From Planctomycetota bacterium (lineage in GTDB: Bacteria; Planctomycetota; Phycisphaerae; Phycisphaerales; UBA1924), in NCBI GenBank assembly GCA_033763975.1, contig JANRJM010000019.1:29085-93084 (forward strand): DNA of 64,000 nt. The letters are read 5' to 3'. The position numbers were made by a program, and so were the translations under genes. This document shows, piece after piece, positions 11,727-19,892 of the stretch; positions within the stretch are counted from its first letter, which is position 1, and each line of letters begins with the position of its first letter. The notes beneath the pieces were generated by a model. That model was given only the letters and a program-made list of their open reading frames with translations. It did no database searches and was not told where the DNA came from.

Positions 11727-12176
11727 GTGCACGAGCCAGGCCATGCCAACCCGCCCTCTGTCACGCCCGCAGTCGGCATCGATGCCCAGGGCCCGCCGCC
11801 ACCGTCGAAGATCACCGGCCCGTGGCGGGTCATCGCGCTGTGCGCCGCGTCGCTCGCCGTCATGGCGCCGTGGCCGCTGCTGGGCATCCTGGCCACGCAG
11901 TCGCTCTTTGACCGCAGTTCCGAGGCGTTCATGCTGTTCGGGGGCATTACCTTGTTCCCCCTTCTGATCCTGGCGATCTTCGGCGTCACATCCGAGGACG
12001 TGCTCATCACGCTGATGATGCTCGTGTGGGCGGCGGCCGTGGTGGTCCCTGATCTCTGGCTGCGCCGCCGCCTGCGATCATGGGCGGCGGTCAGCGTGCT
12101 GCTGGTCGTGCAGTCGGGATTCTCGTTCGCGCAGGCCGCGATGGGCGCGATGCTGATCCTCGGCAAGAGCGTCTGA
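11727..12176 (+). CDS. Small four-helix membrane protein of unknown function
   Basis: A 149-aa protein from GTG 11727. A Pro-rich N-terminal 30 residues precede four hydrophobic segments (about residues 33-56, 66-88, 90-110 and 119-143). I recognise no family motif. It sits 63 bp after the kinase on the same strand, so it could be read through from it. Codon use matches the surrounding genes and the hydrophobic pattern is regular, which supports real coding. Confidence 0.6.
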   Translation: MHEPGHANPPSVTPAVGIDAQGPPPPSKITGPWRVIALCAASLAVMAPWPLLGILATQSLFDRSSEAFMLFGGITLFPLLILAIFGVTSEDVLITLMMLVWAAAVVVPDLWLRRRLRSWAAVSVLLVVQSGFSFAQAAMGAMLILGKSV

Positions 12177-12393
12177 GGGACCGCGGAAGCGTGTTCTCGC
12201 GTCGTCTCGTGCGTGTGTGGGCCGGCCGCACGGCCGCGGTGCCGGGACACCGGTCTTACGACCGCCCGCCCGCGGCGCACGACACAAGTCCACGGCTCGG
12301 GAACGCACGCGCCGAGCGCGTGCCGCCGGCCGCGCACGAGGTTTCGATCGCTCACGCGGCGTGTGCTCGTGAAGTCCGCTTCGGAGGTTCCGC

Positions 12394-12885
12394 ATGTCCG
12401 CGCCACGCAGCCCCGACGCGAACCAGCAGGCCGCGGTCCCGTTCTACGACGCGACCTACACCCGCTTTGACAAGGACGTGTACCGCGAGATCCGCCGGGC
12501 GACGTGGGGCGAGGACATCGGGCAGAACAGTTGGATGACCGCCGCCGAGCAGGACCGCTTCATCCAGTGGTGTGCGGTCGGGGCGCAGCACCACCTGCTC
12601 GACATCGCGTGCGGCTCGGGCGGCCCCACCCTCCGGATCGCCGAGCGGACAGGCGCGGCGGTGACCGGCGTCGACGTGCACCCCGACGGCATCGCGGCGG
12701 CGCGACACCAGGCGGCGGCGCGAAGCCTGGCATCGAATGCGACGTTCGTGGTCCAGGATGCCGGCCGTCGGCTGGAGTTCGCCGACGCCACGTTCGGCTT
12801 CGCGCAGATCGGCGCACGGGCATCGATCCCTCTGCGAGAACTCGGCCGTGCCGGCGCATGGATCCTCAACGCAGGGGTACGGTAA
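12394..12885 (+). pseudogene. Truncated class I SAM-dependent methyltransferase
   Basis: The 163-codon frame begins like a small-molecule methyltransferase: the SAM-binding motif I LLDIACGSGGPTLRIAER, motif II VTGVDVHPDGI and the acidic-loop region FVVQDAGRRLEFADATFG are all visible. Directly after DATFG the match stops; the family normally continues for another 100 residues with a D-x-x-x-C-I-D-A motif and the rest of the fold. Here only about 33 unrelated residues follow before a stop. A short frame at 12884-12961 starts MFLGEHTKAFNGG but I cannot assign it. It is most likely a deletion remnant, at the edge of a decayed region. Confidence 0.65.
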
Positions 12886-13057
12886 TGTTCCTCGGAGAGC
12901 ACACAAAGGCCTTCAACGGAGGCGACTACACCGAGGTGATCGGAAGTGTCGGGCTGCAGTGAAACTTCTGAGGCGGACATCGCTCCGCCGAAGCCGTCGT
13001 TTCGCAGAGACCTTCGCTTCGCTCAAGCGGCCTTCGTCGACGCCGCCGGGCACGCCG

Positions 13058-13918
13058 CTACTCAAGCCCGTGGAGCAGCACCGCGCCCGTGCCCAGGGCG
13101 TCGAGCAGCTCTCGCAGGCATGCCTCCTCATCCTTCGGCGAGACGGAGACGCGGAGCATCGGATGCTTCTCCGGGCGTTCGACGGTGAGCAGTTGAGAGA
13201 TGTCATAGAGGCGGTTCGTCCACAGCTCGATTCGAGCGTCGCACCCATTCACGAAACTCGAATACTTCTGGGTTTCCCACGCCGGAGGCGGCGTGCGCTG
13301 CGAAGAGCCCGGCCACGACCACTTCTTGTACCCCAGGCCATCGAGAACCGCTTCGAGATGTTGACGAGTCGGGGCCCCTTCGTCCAGCGCTATCAGCGCG
13401 GGTGTCAGGCTCTCCGGATCCCTGGACAGTCCCGCCACGAGATCGGCGAACGAGCCCGCGATCGGAATCTCGAGCGGTTCATCCGCGGAGGTCTCGCCCG
13501 GCTCAACGTGGGTAATCGAGGGTTCCCCGTTCGGGCCGCTTACGCGGTAGTCCAGGCAGCACCACCAGTGCCCGTCGCCGAAGAGCGGCACGAGCCTTTC
13601 CGCAAGCCCCCATTCGTCAGCGGCGACGCCCCGCAGCTCCACGATATCATCGCCGGAGCCACCACCAACGCCGGGGATCGAACGTATGTGATAGCTCTTC
13701 CGCGCGAAGGACTGTGCCGGTGGTTTCTTCTTCAACGTGAACCGGTTGAGCCGTAACCTCGCGCCGTTTCGGACGAGCAGCAGCGATCTCAGTTCCTCCG
13801 GCAGCCTCACGCCGAGCACGCGTTCCGCGTCCTTGATCGCGGCTTGCGTCGCCGGGGTATCCGTCTCTTCGGGGCGAAGCTTCGCGAGAACCTCGGCCGG
13901 TGATCTGGACTTCGCCAT
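13058..13918 (-). CDS. SMI1/KNR4 (SUKH) family protein
   Basis: A 286-aa cytoplasmic protein with a SUKH fold in its first half: AERVLGVRLPEELRSLLLVRNGARL near residues 30-60, then LVPLFGDGHWWCCLDYR and the strand GEPSITHVEPG. The family is common among immunity proteins of bacterial toxin systems, but also occurs as lone proteins of unknown role; no toxin gene is visible here. The second half (about 170-286) is a separate domain I do not recognise. ATG 13918 is preferred to the upstream TTG. It is isolated among decayed sequence, with a terminator-like hairpin 170 bp upstream that insulates it. Confidence 0.75.
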   Translation of the reverse strand: MAKSRSPAEVLAKLRPEETDTPATQAAIKDAERVLGVRLPEELRSLLLVRNGARLRLNRFTLKKKPPAQSFARKSYHIRSIPGVGGGSGDDIVELRGVAADEWGLAERLVPLFGDGHWWCCLDYRVSGPNGEPSITHVEPGETSADEPLEIPIAGSFADLVAGLSRDPESLTPALIALDEGAPTRQHLEAVLDGLGYKKWSWPGSSQRTPPPAWETQKYSSFVNGCDARIELWTNRLYDISQLLTVERPEKHPMLRVSVSPKDEEACLRELLDALGTGAVLLHGLE

Positions 13919-14081
13919 TGCCAATCACTCTAGCGGGGTATTCCTCCCGTTTCACTCTGCAGCCACGCGGCGCGCAGAGTGCCACCGGATGTTGATCTCC
14001 CCACGACCCAGTTTCAAAGCGTCTCCGGCGACGACGAATGCTGCCGTCGTGTGCGGATGTCACCCGGTGACCGAGCGAGAC

Positions 14082-14119
14082 TGAAAACGACAACCCCCGC
14101 GTCTTGCGACACGGGGGTT
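14082..14119 (-). terminator. Hairpin terminator with GCAA loop (minus strand)
   Basis: Read on the minus strand, a 12-bp stem (one mismatch) spans 14119-14092 with a GCAA tetraloop and is followed by GTCGTTTTC. It is nearly identical in design and sequence to the hairpin at 16413-16451 behind tRNA-fMet. No gene is visible directly upstream on the minus strand, so it may be a relic of a lost transcript or a duplicated copy. Confidence 0.6.
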
Positions 14120-14297
14120 CGTCATTTCCAAAAGTAGAGGACGAGAGGCGGTGTGACGAACCTCTTCCCAAAGCCCCGGAGACACGAAGCGAGGGCGCGG
14201 ACGCCCGGCAGGTTCAATCGGCCGCCGCGGGTTACTCGTGGGAGCCCCTTTCGTTGACGCTGCGCCAAGGGCGATCGCCTGCACGCACGTGCCTCGG

Positions 14298-14465
14298 TGC
14301 GATGCCGGGGGTCCGGCCGCCGGCTTCCCCTGGCCTATGACCAGCTCCGCCGCGCCGCCGAATCACATTTGGCGGGGCAACAAAACGCCCACACCTCTCG
14401 GCCACCGCCATGGTCCACGAGGCGTACCTACGGCTCGTCGGTCCGCGACAGGTGCCATGGGCCGG
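14298..14465 (+). pseudogene. Decayed ECF sigma factor fragment
   Basis: Three frames in succession give parts of one ECF sigma-70 region 2: CDAGGPAAG, then LPLAYDQLRRAAESHLAG and QNAHT, then SATAMVHEAYLRLVGPRQ with VPWAGRGQ. Joined, these match the planctomycete ECF pattern (Y-D-E-L-R-R ... H-T-L ... T-A-L-V-H-E-A-Y-L-R-L-V). At least two frameshifts are needed (near 14332 and 14395), and everything after W-x-x-R, including region 4, is missing. It is therefore a remnant and not an expressed gene. Confidence 0.65.
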
Positions 14466-14970
14466 CCGCGGCCAGCCTCCCTGCGCCCCGAGTTGAAGAC
14501 GGGGCCGCTGTCGCTTCCATCCGGACTTTGCAGGATTGAACCGACCCCGCGCGACCCCGGAGGCCCGCAAAGCCTCCGAAGTGCGCGTGCACCTGAGGCG
14601 ATGGCGGTGTATACTCACTCTGCACAGCGCGGTAATGGGGCCAGGCTAACTCCTCTGGGGATTGTCGAGCCAAACCGGACTTGACCGCAGGAAACCGCAG
14701 TCTGGAAGGGCCAATCGCAGATGAATACCAACTCTCATAGCCGGGTGCCCTGGGCCGCCCACCCTCGGACCGACGGCTCGCCTCGCATCCGATCAGATGC
14801 ACCAGTCAAGCCCGTGGTTGTGAGGACAGGTCCTGCCCGGTGTGGGCAACTTCGCGGAATGGGAAGGAAGGGGTCGAACTTGAGCTCTCAAACTCTCCCT
14901 GTCCGCGCGATGACACGGTGTTCGACTCGGGGGGGGGGCGAAATGGAAGTGCGCGGCGCGGTTTGACTGG

Positions 14971-16185
14971 TTGGACGTCCAATCGCTGACCGCTGCTGCT
15001 GTGGCCCTTTGGGTGGGGGCCGGCATTGCGCATGCCGATGGTGGGGACATCTGGAACCTCGGTACGCTTGGGGGCTTGCACAGCTACGCCAGCGCGATCA
15101 ACGACGCGAACCAAGCCACGGGCGTTTCCGATACCGGCTTTGCTGACGGTGCATTTCGTTTCTCTGGTGTTCCCGGTTCTGGCGGAGTGATGGTCAACTT
15201 GGGGAGTGTTGATGCGCGAGCCATCAACAATGGCGGGCAAGTTGCGGGCCTTTCGTTCGGCCAAGCAGTCGTCTACAGCGGCGTACCCGGCTCGGGCGGA
15301 TCGCTGGCCAACTTGGGCACGCTTGGTGGAACAAGCAGTGGCGCCTATGGCATCAACGATTCCGGAAGCGTTGTTGGCACCTCTCAAACCACCGGCGATT
15401 TGTTCAATCACGCCTTCTTGTACAACGGCGTTCCCGGCTCGGGCGGTTCGATGGCGGACTTGGGTACCCTCGGCGGAACATACAGCGTCGCTTGGGATAT
15501 CAGCAATGCTGGGCAAATTGTCGGTCAGGCTGGCTTGACCGGCGACGCCGCCGGTCGCGCGTTTGTGTACTCTGGAGTACCCGGCGCAGGAGGCTCGATG
15601 GCGGACCTGGGTACCTTGGGAGGAATGAACAGCGTTGGTTACGCGATCAACAACGCGGGGCAAACGGCGGGCACCTCGGCCCTGACCGGCGACACCGAGT
15701 ATCACGCCTTCCTGTACTCCGGCACGCCCGGCGCCGGCGGTACTATGGTGGATCTTGGGACTCTCGGCGGCGACTACAGCGAAGCGTTCGGCATAAACGA
15801 TGCCGGGTTTGTTGTCGGGTATTCCAGACGCTCCACAGGCCCGGAGGTCTGGCCAACCCTCTGGCTCAATGACGCCGCCCACACCGCCATCGATCTTGCT
15901 GCCTGGCTGAACACCACCAATCCGGCGATGGGAGCCGATTGGGTCCTCGGAAGCTCAAGCTCACGTACCATCGACATCAACAACAACGGCCTGATCGTTG
16001 GAACGGGCTACTACAACGGCCCCGGCGGGAACGGCTACGCGCACGCGTTCATGCTTGACGTCAGTACCCTGGTTCCCGCGCCCTCATCATCGGTTCTTCT
16101 GGCTGTCCTGGGCCTGAGCGGCGCGGTTCGTCGGCGTCGGTCGGCAGCCGCGACAGTCCGCGAGACGCAGGCGACCACCGAATAG
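14971..16185 (+). CDS. Secreted HAF-repeat protein with C-terminal sorting signal
   Basis: A 404-aa exported protein. A hydrophobic signal (ending AGIAHA) is followed by about six imperfect repeats of roughly 50 residues with the core DLGTLGG...A..IN..G...G.S, the HAF extracellular repeat pattern. The C-terminus has VPAPSSSVLLAVLGLSGAVRRRR: a proline-containing motif, a hydrophobic helix and an arginine cluster, like PEP-CTERM exosortase substrates. The start is uncertain: TTG 14971 is the first possible start after a stop at 14911, and the signal lacks the usual basic N-terminus. Poly-G(10) lies 32 bp upstream. Codon use is less GC-biased than in neighbours, suggesting transfer. Confidence 0.75.
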   Translation: MDVQSLTAAAVALWVGAGIAHADGGDIWNLGTLGGLHSYASAINDANQATGVSDTGFADGAFRFSGVPGSGGVMVNLGSVDARAINNGGQVAGLSFGQAVVYSGVPGSGGSLANLGTLGGTSSGAYGINDSGSVVGTSQTTGDLFNHAFLYNGVPGSGGSMADLGTLGGTYSVAWDISNAGQIVGQAGLTGDAAGRAFVYSGVPGAGGSMADLGTLGGMNSVGYAINNAGQTAGTSALTGDTEYHAFLYSGTPGAGGTMVDLGTLGGDYSEAFGINDAGFVVGYSRRSTGPEVWPTLWLNDAAHTAIDLAAWLNTTNPAMGADWVLGSSSSRTIDINNNGLIVGTGYYNGPGGNGYAHAFMLDVSTLVPAPSSSVLLAVLGLSGAVRRRRSAAATVRETQATTE

Positions 16186-16412
16186 GCGGTCGCGCCGAGT
16201 GCGGCGGCATCTCGCAGATGGCCGTCTCGGGCGGCCCGATGCTGGGAAGCGGGAACTACTCGGTGAGCGCCGCATCGGGCACGAACTCCGGAGAACGCGT
16301 CGCAAACCCCGGCGCGGTACCTGTGTTCGAGTTGGCGAGGCATGGTCGCTGCTCTCCGAAGACGCTGAGAACTCGCACCGCGCCTCGCGCCGACCGGACC
16401 ACGATCAACGTC
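16186..16412. other. Non-coding gap behind the HAF-repeat gene
   Basis: About 230 bp between the HAF gene and the minus-strand tRNA-fMet terminator. A frame at 16218-16450 reads MAVSGGPMLGSGNYSVSAAS at its start, which could be a scrap of another secreted protein, but it has no start context and runs into the hairpin. No convincing gene. Confidence 0.4.
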
Positions 16413-16451
16413 AACAAAACGACAACCCCCAGGTCTTGCGACCCGGGGGTT
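16413..16451 (-). terminator. Rho-independent-type terminator of tRNA-fMet
   Basis: On the minus strand, directly after the tRNA 3' end, a 12-bp stem (one mismatch) with a GCAA loop spans 16451-16424 and is followed by GTCGTTTTGTT. The position 8 nt behind the tRNA and the T-rich tail support termination of the tRNA transcript. A near copy is at 14082-14119. Confidence 0.75.
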
Positions 16452-16458
16452 ATGCGAA

Positions 16459-16532
<74 letters not shown>

Positions 16533-16759
16533 GTCTGGCCGGACCCTAGCGGCTCCCCCACGCGGAGTCAAGGCGGCGCACACGACAGCGACGCAAGTCC
16601 CGCGTTCGCCGCCCGCTTTGCTCTTTGCCCCGATCCACCCGGTATGGCCGCGGGCGGGTGATCCCGCTAGGCTGCCGGGATGCGGAACGCACGCGGAGGC
16701 AGGTCGGTCGGCGCGGCGGGCGGCCCGACGCGCATCGGAACGAGCCCGGGGCGCGGCAC

Positions 16760-17623
16760 ATGAACGCCGCGTTCACTGAGCGTCTGGGCGTGTGCTCGTG
16801 GTCGCTGCGACCGGGGTCGCCGGCGGACCTGTGCGAGGCCGTGCGGGCCTGCGGGCTTGCGCGCGTGCAGCTCGCTCTTGACCCGATCCGGTCCGGGCAG
16901 TGGGACGAGGACGCCACCGTCCGCGCGCTCCGCGACGCCGGCATCATCGTCGTCTCGGGCATGATCGCCATGCACGGCGAGGACTACTCAACCCTCGAGA
17001 GCATCCGGCGCACCGGCGGCGTCCGCCAGGACGCCCTCTGGGGCGACAACTTCCGCGCGACCGAGGCCAACGCCGCCCTGGCCCAGCGATTGGGGCTCTC
17101 GCTCGTGACCTTCCACGCGGGCTTTCTCCCGCACGATCTCACCCCCGAACGCCGCACGATGGTCGACCGAGTCCGCCAACTCGCCCAGCTCTTCGCGTCG
17201 CGCGGCGTGCGTCTGGCGCTCGAGACGGGCCAGGAGACGGCCGAAACGCTGATCGACGTGCTGCAGTCCGTGAACGCGTCGCTGCCCACGCGCTGGCAGG
17301 TCGGGGTCAACTTTGATCCGGCGAACATGATCCTGTACGGGATGGGCGATCCGATCGACGCGCTGCGCATGCTCCGGTCGCACGCGCGCCAGGTGCACGC
17401 AAAGGACGCGACCGTGGCGACTACGCCCGGGGAGTGGGGGACCGAGGTGCCCGTCGGCGCCGGGCAGGTCGATTGGCGTGAGTTCGCGCACGTGCTGCGA
17501 GGATTCGAGGGGTCGGTCATCATCGAACGCGAGGCCGGCGAGACCCGCGTCGAGGACGTGCGCCGCGCGGCCGAGGTGCTGCGACAGACGGCCCGCGCCG
17601 TGGCGTCGGAGGGCGGTTCGTGA
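16760..17623 (+). CDS. Sugar phosphate isomerase/epimerase (AP endonuclease 2 TIM-barrel family)
   Basis: A 287-aa TIM-barrel protein of the xylose-isomerase-like superfamily. Likely metal ligands are the Glu in LALETGQET, the Asp in NFDPANMILYG, the His in RQVHAKDA and the Glu in IIERE. Such proteins isomerise or epimerise free sugars or inositol derivatives. ATG 16760 fits the conserved start GVCSWSL. The stop overlaps the GTG of the following Gfo/Idh/MocA gene by 4 bp (GTGA), so the two probably act in one pathway; the substrate is not evident. Confidence 0.85.
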   Translation: MNAAFTERLGVCSWSLRPGSPADLCEAVRACGLARVQLALDPIRSGQWDEDATVRALRDAGIIVVSGMIAMHGEDYSTLESIRRTGGVRQDALWGDNFRATEANAALAQRLGLSLVTFHAGFLPHDLTPERRTMVDRVRQLAQLFASRGVRLALETGQETAETLIDVLQSVNASLPTRWQVGVNFDPANMILYGMGDPIDALRMLRSHARQVHAKDATVATTPGEWGTEVPVGAGQVDWREFAHVLRGFEGSVIIEREAGETRVEDVRRAAEVLRQTARAVASEGGS

Positions 17624-18624
17624 GCATCCGGATCGGCGTCGTCGGCATGGGCTTCATGGGGCAGACGCACGCGCGGGCGGTCGGCACCGTGCCCGGTGCT
17701 CGTCTCGCCGCGACGTGCGACCACCAGGGCGAGCGCCGGCGCGGGTCGGGGAGCGTCGCGGGCAACCTGAACACCGGGGGCGCGTTCGACGCGGGCGAGG
17801 CCGTCGCGTTCGAGCGGCCCGACGACCTGTTCGCGTCCGGGCTGGTCGACGCCGCGGTAATCGCGACGCCCACCGACACGCACGTCGACCTGGCGACGCG
17901 GGCGCTGCGCGCCGGGCTGGACGTGCTGGTCGAGAAGCCCGTCGCGCTGCACGCCGAGCAGATCGCGGCGCTGATCGAAGAGCGTGACCGCGCGCGGCGC
18001 CTGGCCATCCCGGCCATGTGCATGCGATTCTGGCCCGGCTGGCCCCTGCTGCGCGAGGTCGTGCGCGACGGGCGGTTCGGCGCGCTGCGCGCGTTGCGCC
18101 TGGCGCGACTCGGAAGCCGCCCGGAATGGTCGGACTTTTACCGCGACGAATCCCGCTGCGGCGGGGCGATCTTCGACCTGCACGTGCACGACGCCGACTT
18201 CGTGCTGCACCTGCTCGGTCGCCCGCGCGAGGTCGTGTGCGTCGGCACGCACGACCACGTCGCCGCGATGTACCGCTACGACGACACGGCCATGGTGGTC
18301 CTCGCCGAGGGCGGGTGGATGCCCTCGTCCGGCCGCGGGTTCCGCATGCGGTACGGGGCGGAGTTCGAGCGCGCCACCATCGAGTTCGATCTCTCGCGAA
18401 CGCCGACGGTGGCCGTCACGTCCGATGGCCAGACCACCAGCCCGGACCTCCCCGCGGGCTCCGGGTACGAACTGCAGATGGCCCACTTCGTGGCCTGCGT
18501 GCAGGCACGGCGCGAAGGGCGCCCCGTGCCCGAGCACCCGACCCTGGAAGACTCCGTCGCGGTCACCACGATGATCCACGCGAAGCGGGAAAGCCTGCGC
18601 CGCGGGGCGGGGTTTGCCCTCTAG
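17620..18624 (+). CDS. Gfo/Idh/MocA-family NAD(P)-dependent oxidoreductase (cytosolic)
   Basis: A 334-aa dehydrogenase acting on sugars or inositols. The N-terminal Rossmann motif is GVVGMGFMGQTHARA (with GxGxxG spaced in its usual variant), followed by ATPTDTH, and the catalytic EKPVALH with its Lys near residue 105. The C-terminal alpha/beta domain carries the DLHVHDADFVLHLLG motif that positions substrate. No signal peptide, in contrast to the paralogue at 19893. It is translationally coupled to the isomerase-like gene upstream. Confidence 0.9.
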   Translation: MSIRIGVVGMGFMGQTHARAVGTVPGARLAATCDHQGERRRGSGSVAGNLNTGGAFDAGEAVAFERPDDLFASGLVDAAVIATPTDTHVDLATRALRAGLDVLVEKPVALHAEQIAALIEERDRARRLAIPAMCMRFWPGWPLLREVVRDGRFGALRALRLARLGSRPEWSDFYRDESRCGGAIFDLHVHDADFVLHLLGRPREVVCVGTHDHVAAMYRYDDTAMVVLAEGGWMPSSGRGFRMRYGAEFERATIEFDLSRTPTVAVTSDGQTTSPDLPAGSGYELQMAHFVACVQARREGRPVPEHPTLEDSVAVTTMIHAKRESLRRGAGFAL

Positions 18625-18691
18625 GTTCAGACTCGGTTGAATTTCCGTTGCCCCCGATCGCACATTGAGGTATTCTGTCGAGGAGGATGGC

Positions 18692-19825
18692 GTGAGGCAG
18701 CAGCAGAACCGACGGGTACGCGACCTGTTCTGGGAAGCGAGCCCAACCGGGCGTGGGAGTAGGCGAGGCGGGCGGACGGGCGCCGGGGTGACGCTCGTCG
18801 CCGCCTCGCTTTTCTCTGTCCCCGGCGCGGCCGCACCGATCCACGAGCCTCCCGCCCCGCAGGCGCCCGCCCAGTCCGAGAACACCCCGCGGCCGTCGCC
18901 CTTTTTCGAGCCCGTCCCGGCGGCGGCGTTCCGCATCGAGATGGTCCCGATCCCGGCGTCGGCCGACGGCACGGTCAAGGCCTTCTGGATGAGCCGCACC
19001 GAGGTCGGCTGGGAAGCCTTCGACGTGTACGTGTACCGCCTCGACGAAGAGGCCGGGCTGGGCACGGTCGACGCGGTCACGCGCCCGAGCAAGCCGTACC
19101 TGCCGCCGGATCGGGGTTTCGGGCACGAGGGCTACGCCGCGATCAGCATGTCGTACAAGAACGCGAGCGAGTTCTGCGTGTGGCTGTCGAAGAAGACCGG
19201 CAAGTCGTACCGGCTGCCCACGGAAGCCGAGTGGGAGCACGCCTGCCGCGCGGGCGTTGTCGAGTCGGGCCCTCCCGATCCGACGACACTGGGCGAGCAC
19301 GCGTGGTTCGCGGCGAACTCTGACGGCACGCCCCACCCGCGCTCGGGCAAGAAGCCCAACGCCTGGGGGCTGCTCGACATGCAGGGCAACGTTGCGGAGT
19401 GGGTCGTCGGGCGCGACGGCCAGCCCGTGACCAAGGGCGGGTCGTACCGCGACGAGGCGCCGGCGCTCGCGCCCTCGGCCCGCCAGACGCAGCAGCCCTC
19501 CTGGAACGCCTCGGACCCGCAGATCCCCAAGAGCGCGTGGTGGCTTTCGGACGGGCCGTTCGTCGGGTTCCGGATCGTCTGCGACATGCCCGCGGCCTCG
19601 CCGCCCAACGACAACCCCGAGGTTCCCGGCCTTCCCCCGAAGCCCGGCCTTCCCCCGAAGCCCGGCCTTCCCCCGAAGCCCGGCCTGCCCGCGAAGCCCG
19701 CCCTGCCCGCGAAGCCCGCCCTGCCCGCGAAGCCCGCCCTGCCCGCGAAGCCCGCCCTGCCCGCGAAGCCCGCCCTGCCTGCGAAGCCGTCCGTGCCTGT
19801 GAAGCCCGGGGCGGAACGCCCGTAG
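18692..19825 (+). CDS. Secreted SUMF1/formylglycine-enzyme-like protein with KPxLP repeat tail
   Basis: A 377-aa exported protein from GTG 18692; a signal-like hydrophobic stretch ends near residue 50 (PGAAA). Residues 70-310 form an FGE-sulfatase domain: WMSRTEVGWEAFD, the S-Y-K-N-A-S-E-F-C-V-W-L helix, RLPTEAEWEHACRAG, WGLLDMQGNVAEWV and KGGSYRD. The catalytic C-x-x-x-x-C region near the end is not preserved (ALAPSARQTQ stands where a CR pair is expected), so it is probably a non-catalytic member. The last 65 residues are Lys-Pro-rich repeats of six residues. It lies between the two oxidoreductase genes. Confidence 0.82.
   Translation: MRQQQNRRVRDLFWEASPTGRGSRRGGRTGAGVTLVAASLFSVPGAAAPIHEPPAPQAPAQSENTPRPSPFFEPVPAAAFRIEMVPIPASADGTVKAFWMSRTEVGWEAFDVYVYRLDEEAGLGTVDAVTRPSKPYLPPDRGFGHEGYAAISMSYKNASEFCVWLSKKTGKSYRLPTEAEWEHACRAGVVESGPPDPTTLGEHAWFAANSDGTPHPRSGKKPNAWGLLDMQGNVAEWVVGRDGQPVTKGGSYRDEAPALAPSARQTQQPSWNASDPQIPKSAWWLSDGPFVGFRIVCDMPAASPPNDNPEVPGLPPKPGLPPKPGLPPKPGLPAKPALPAKPALPAKPALPAKPALPAKPALPAKPSVPVKPGAERP
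19622..19806 (+). repeat. Tandem 18-bp coding repeat (KPGLPP/KPALPA)
   Basis: About ten near-identical 18-bp units encode KPGLPP (three copies), KPGLPA, KPALPA (six copies) and a divergent KPSVPV. The units differ by only a few bases, so expansion or contraction by slippage looks likely. The tail would be extended and positively charged, like a cell-wall or surface spacer. Confidence 0.85.
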
Positions 19826-19892
19826 GTGAAGTAGCATGCGGCGTCACGCCAGAGGCACAGCACGCCATGCGGCGCGAGGGAGCGAGATCACC

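Larger units (their letters stand above)
13919..14970. other. Intergenic stretch with decayed sequence
   Basis: About 1 kb without an intact gene. It holds a minus-strand hairpin terminator (14082-14119), fragments of an ECF sigma factor gene (14298-14465) and a run of ten G at 14929-14938 just before the HAF-repeat gene. Third-codon bias is weak in all frames compared with neighbouring genes. I see nothing else I can name between 14466 and 14928. Confidence 0.6.
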
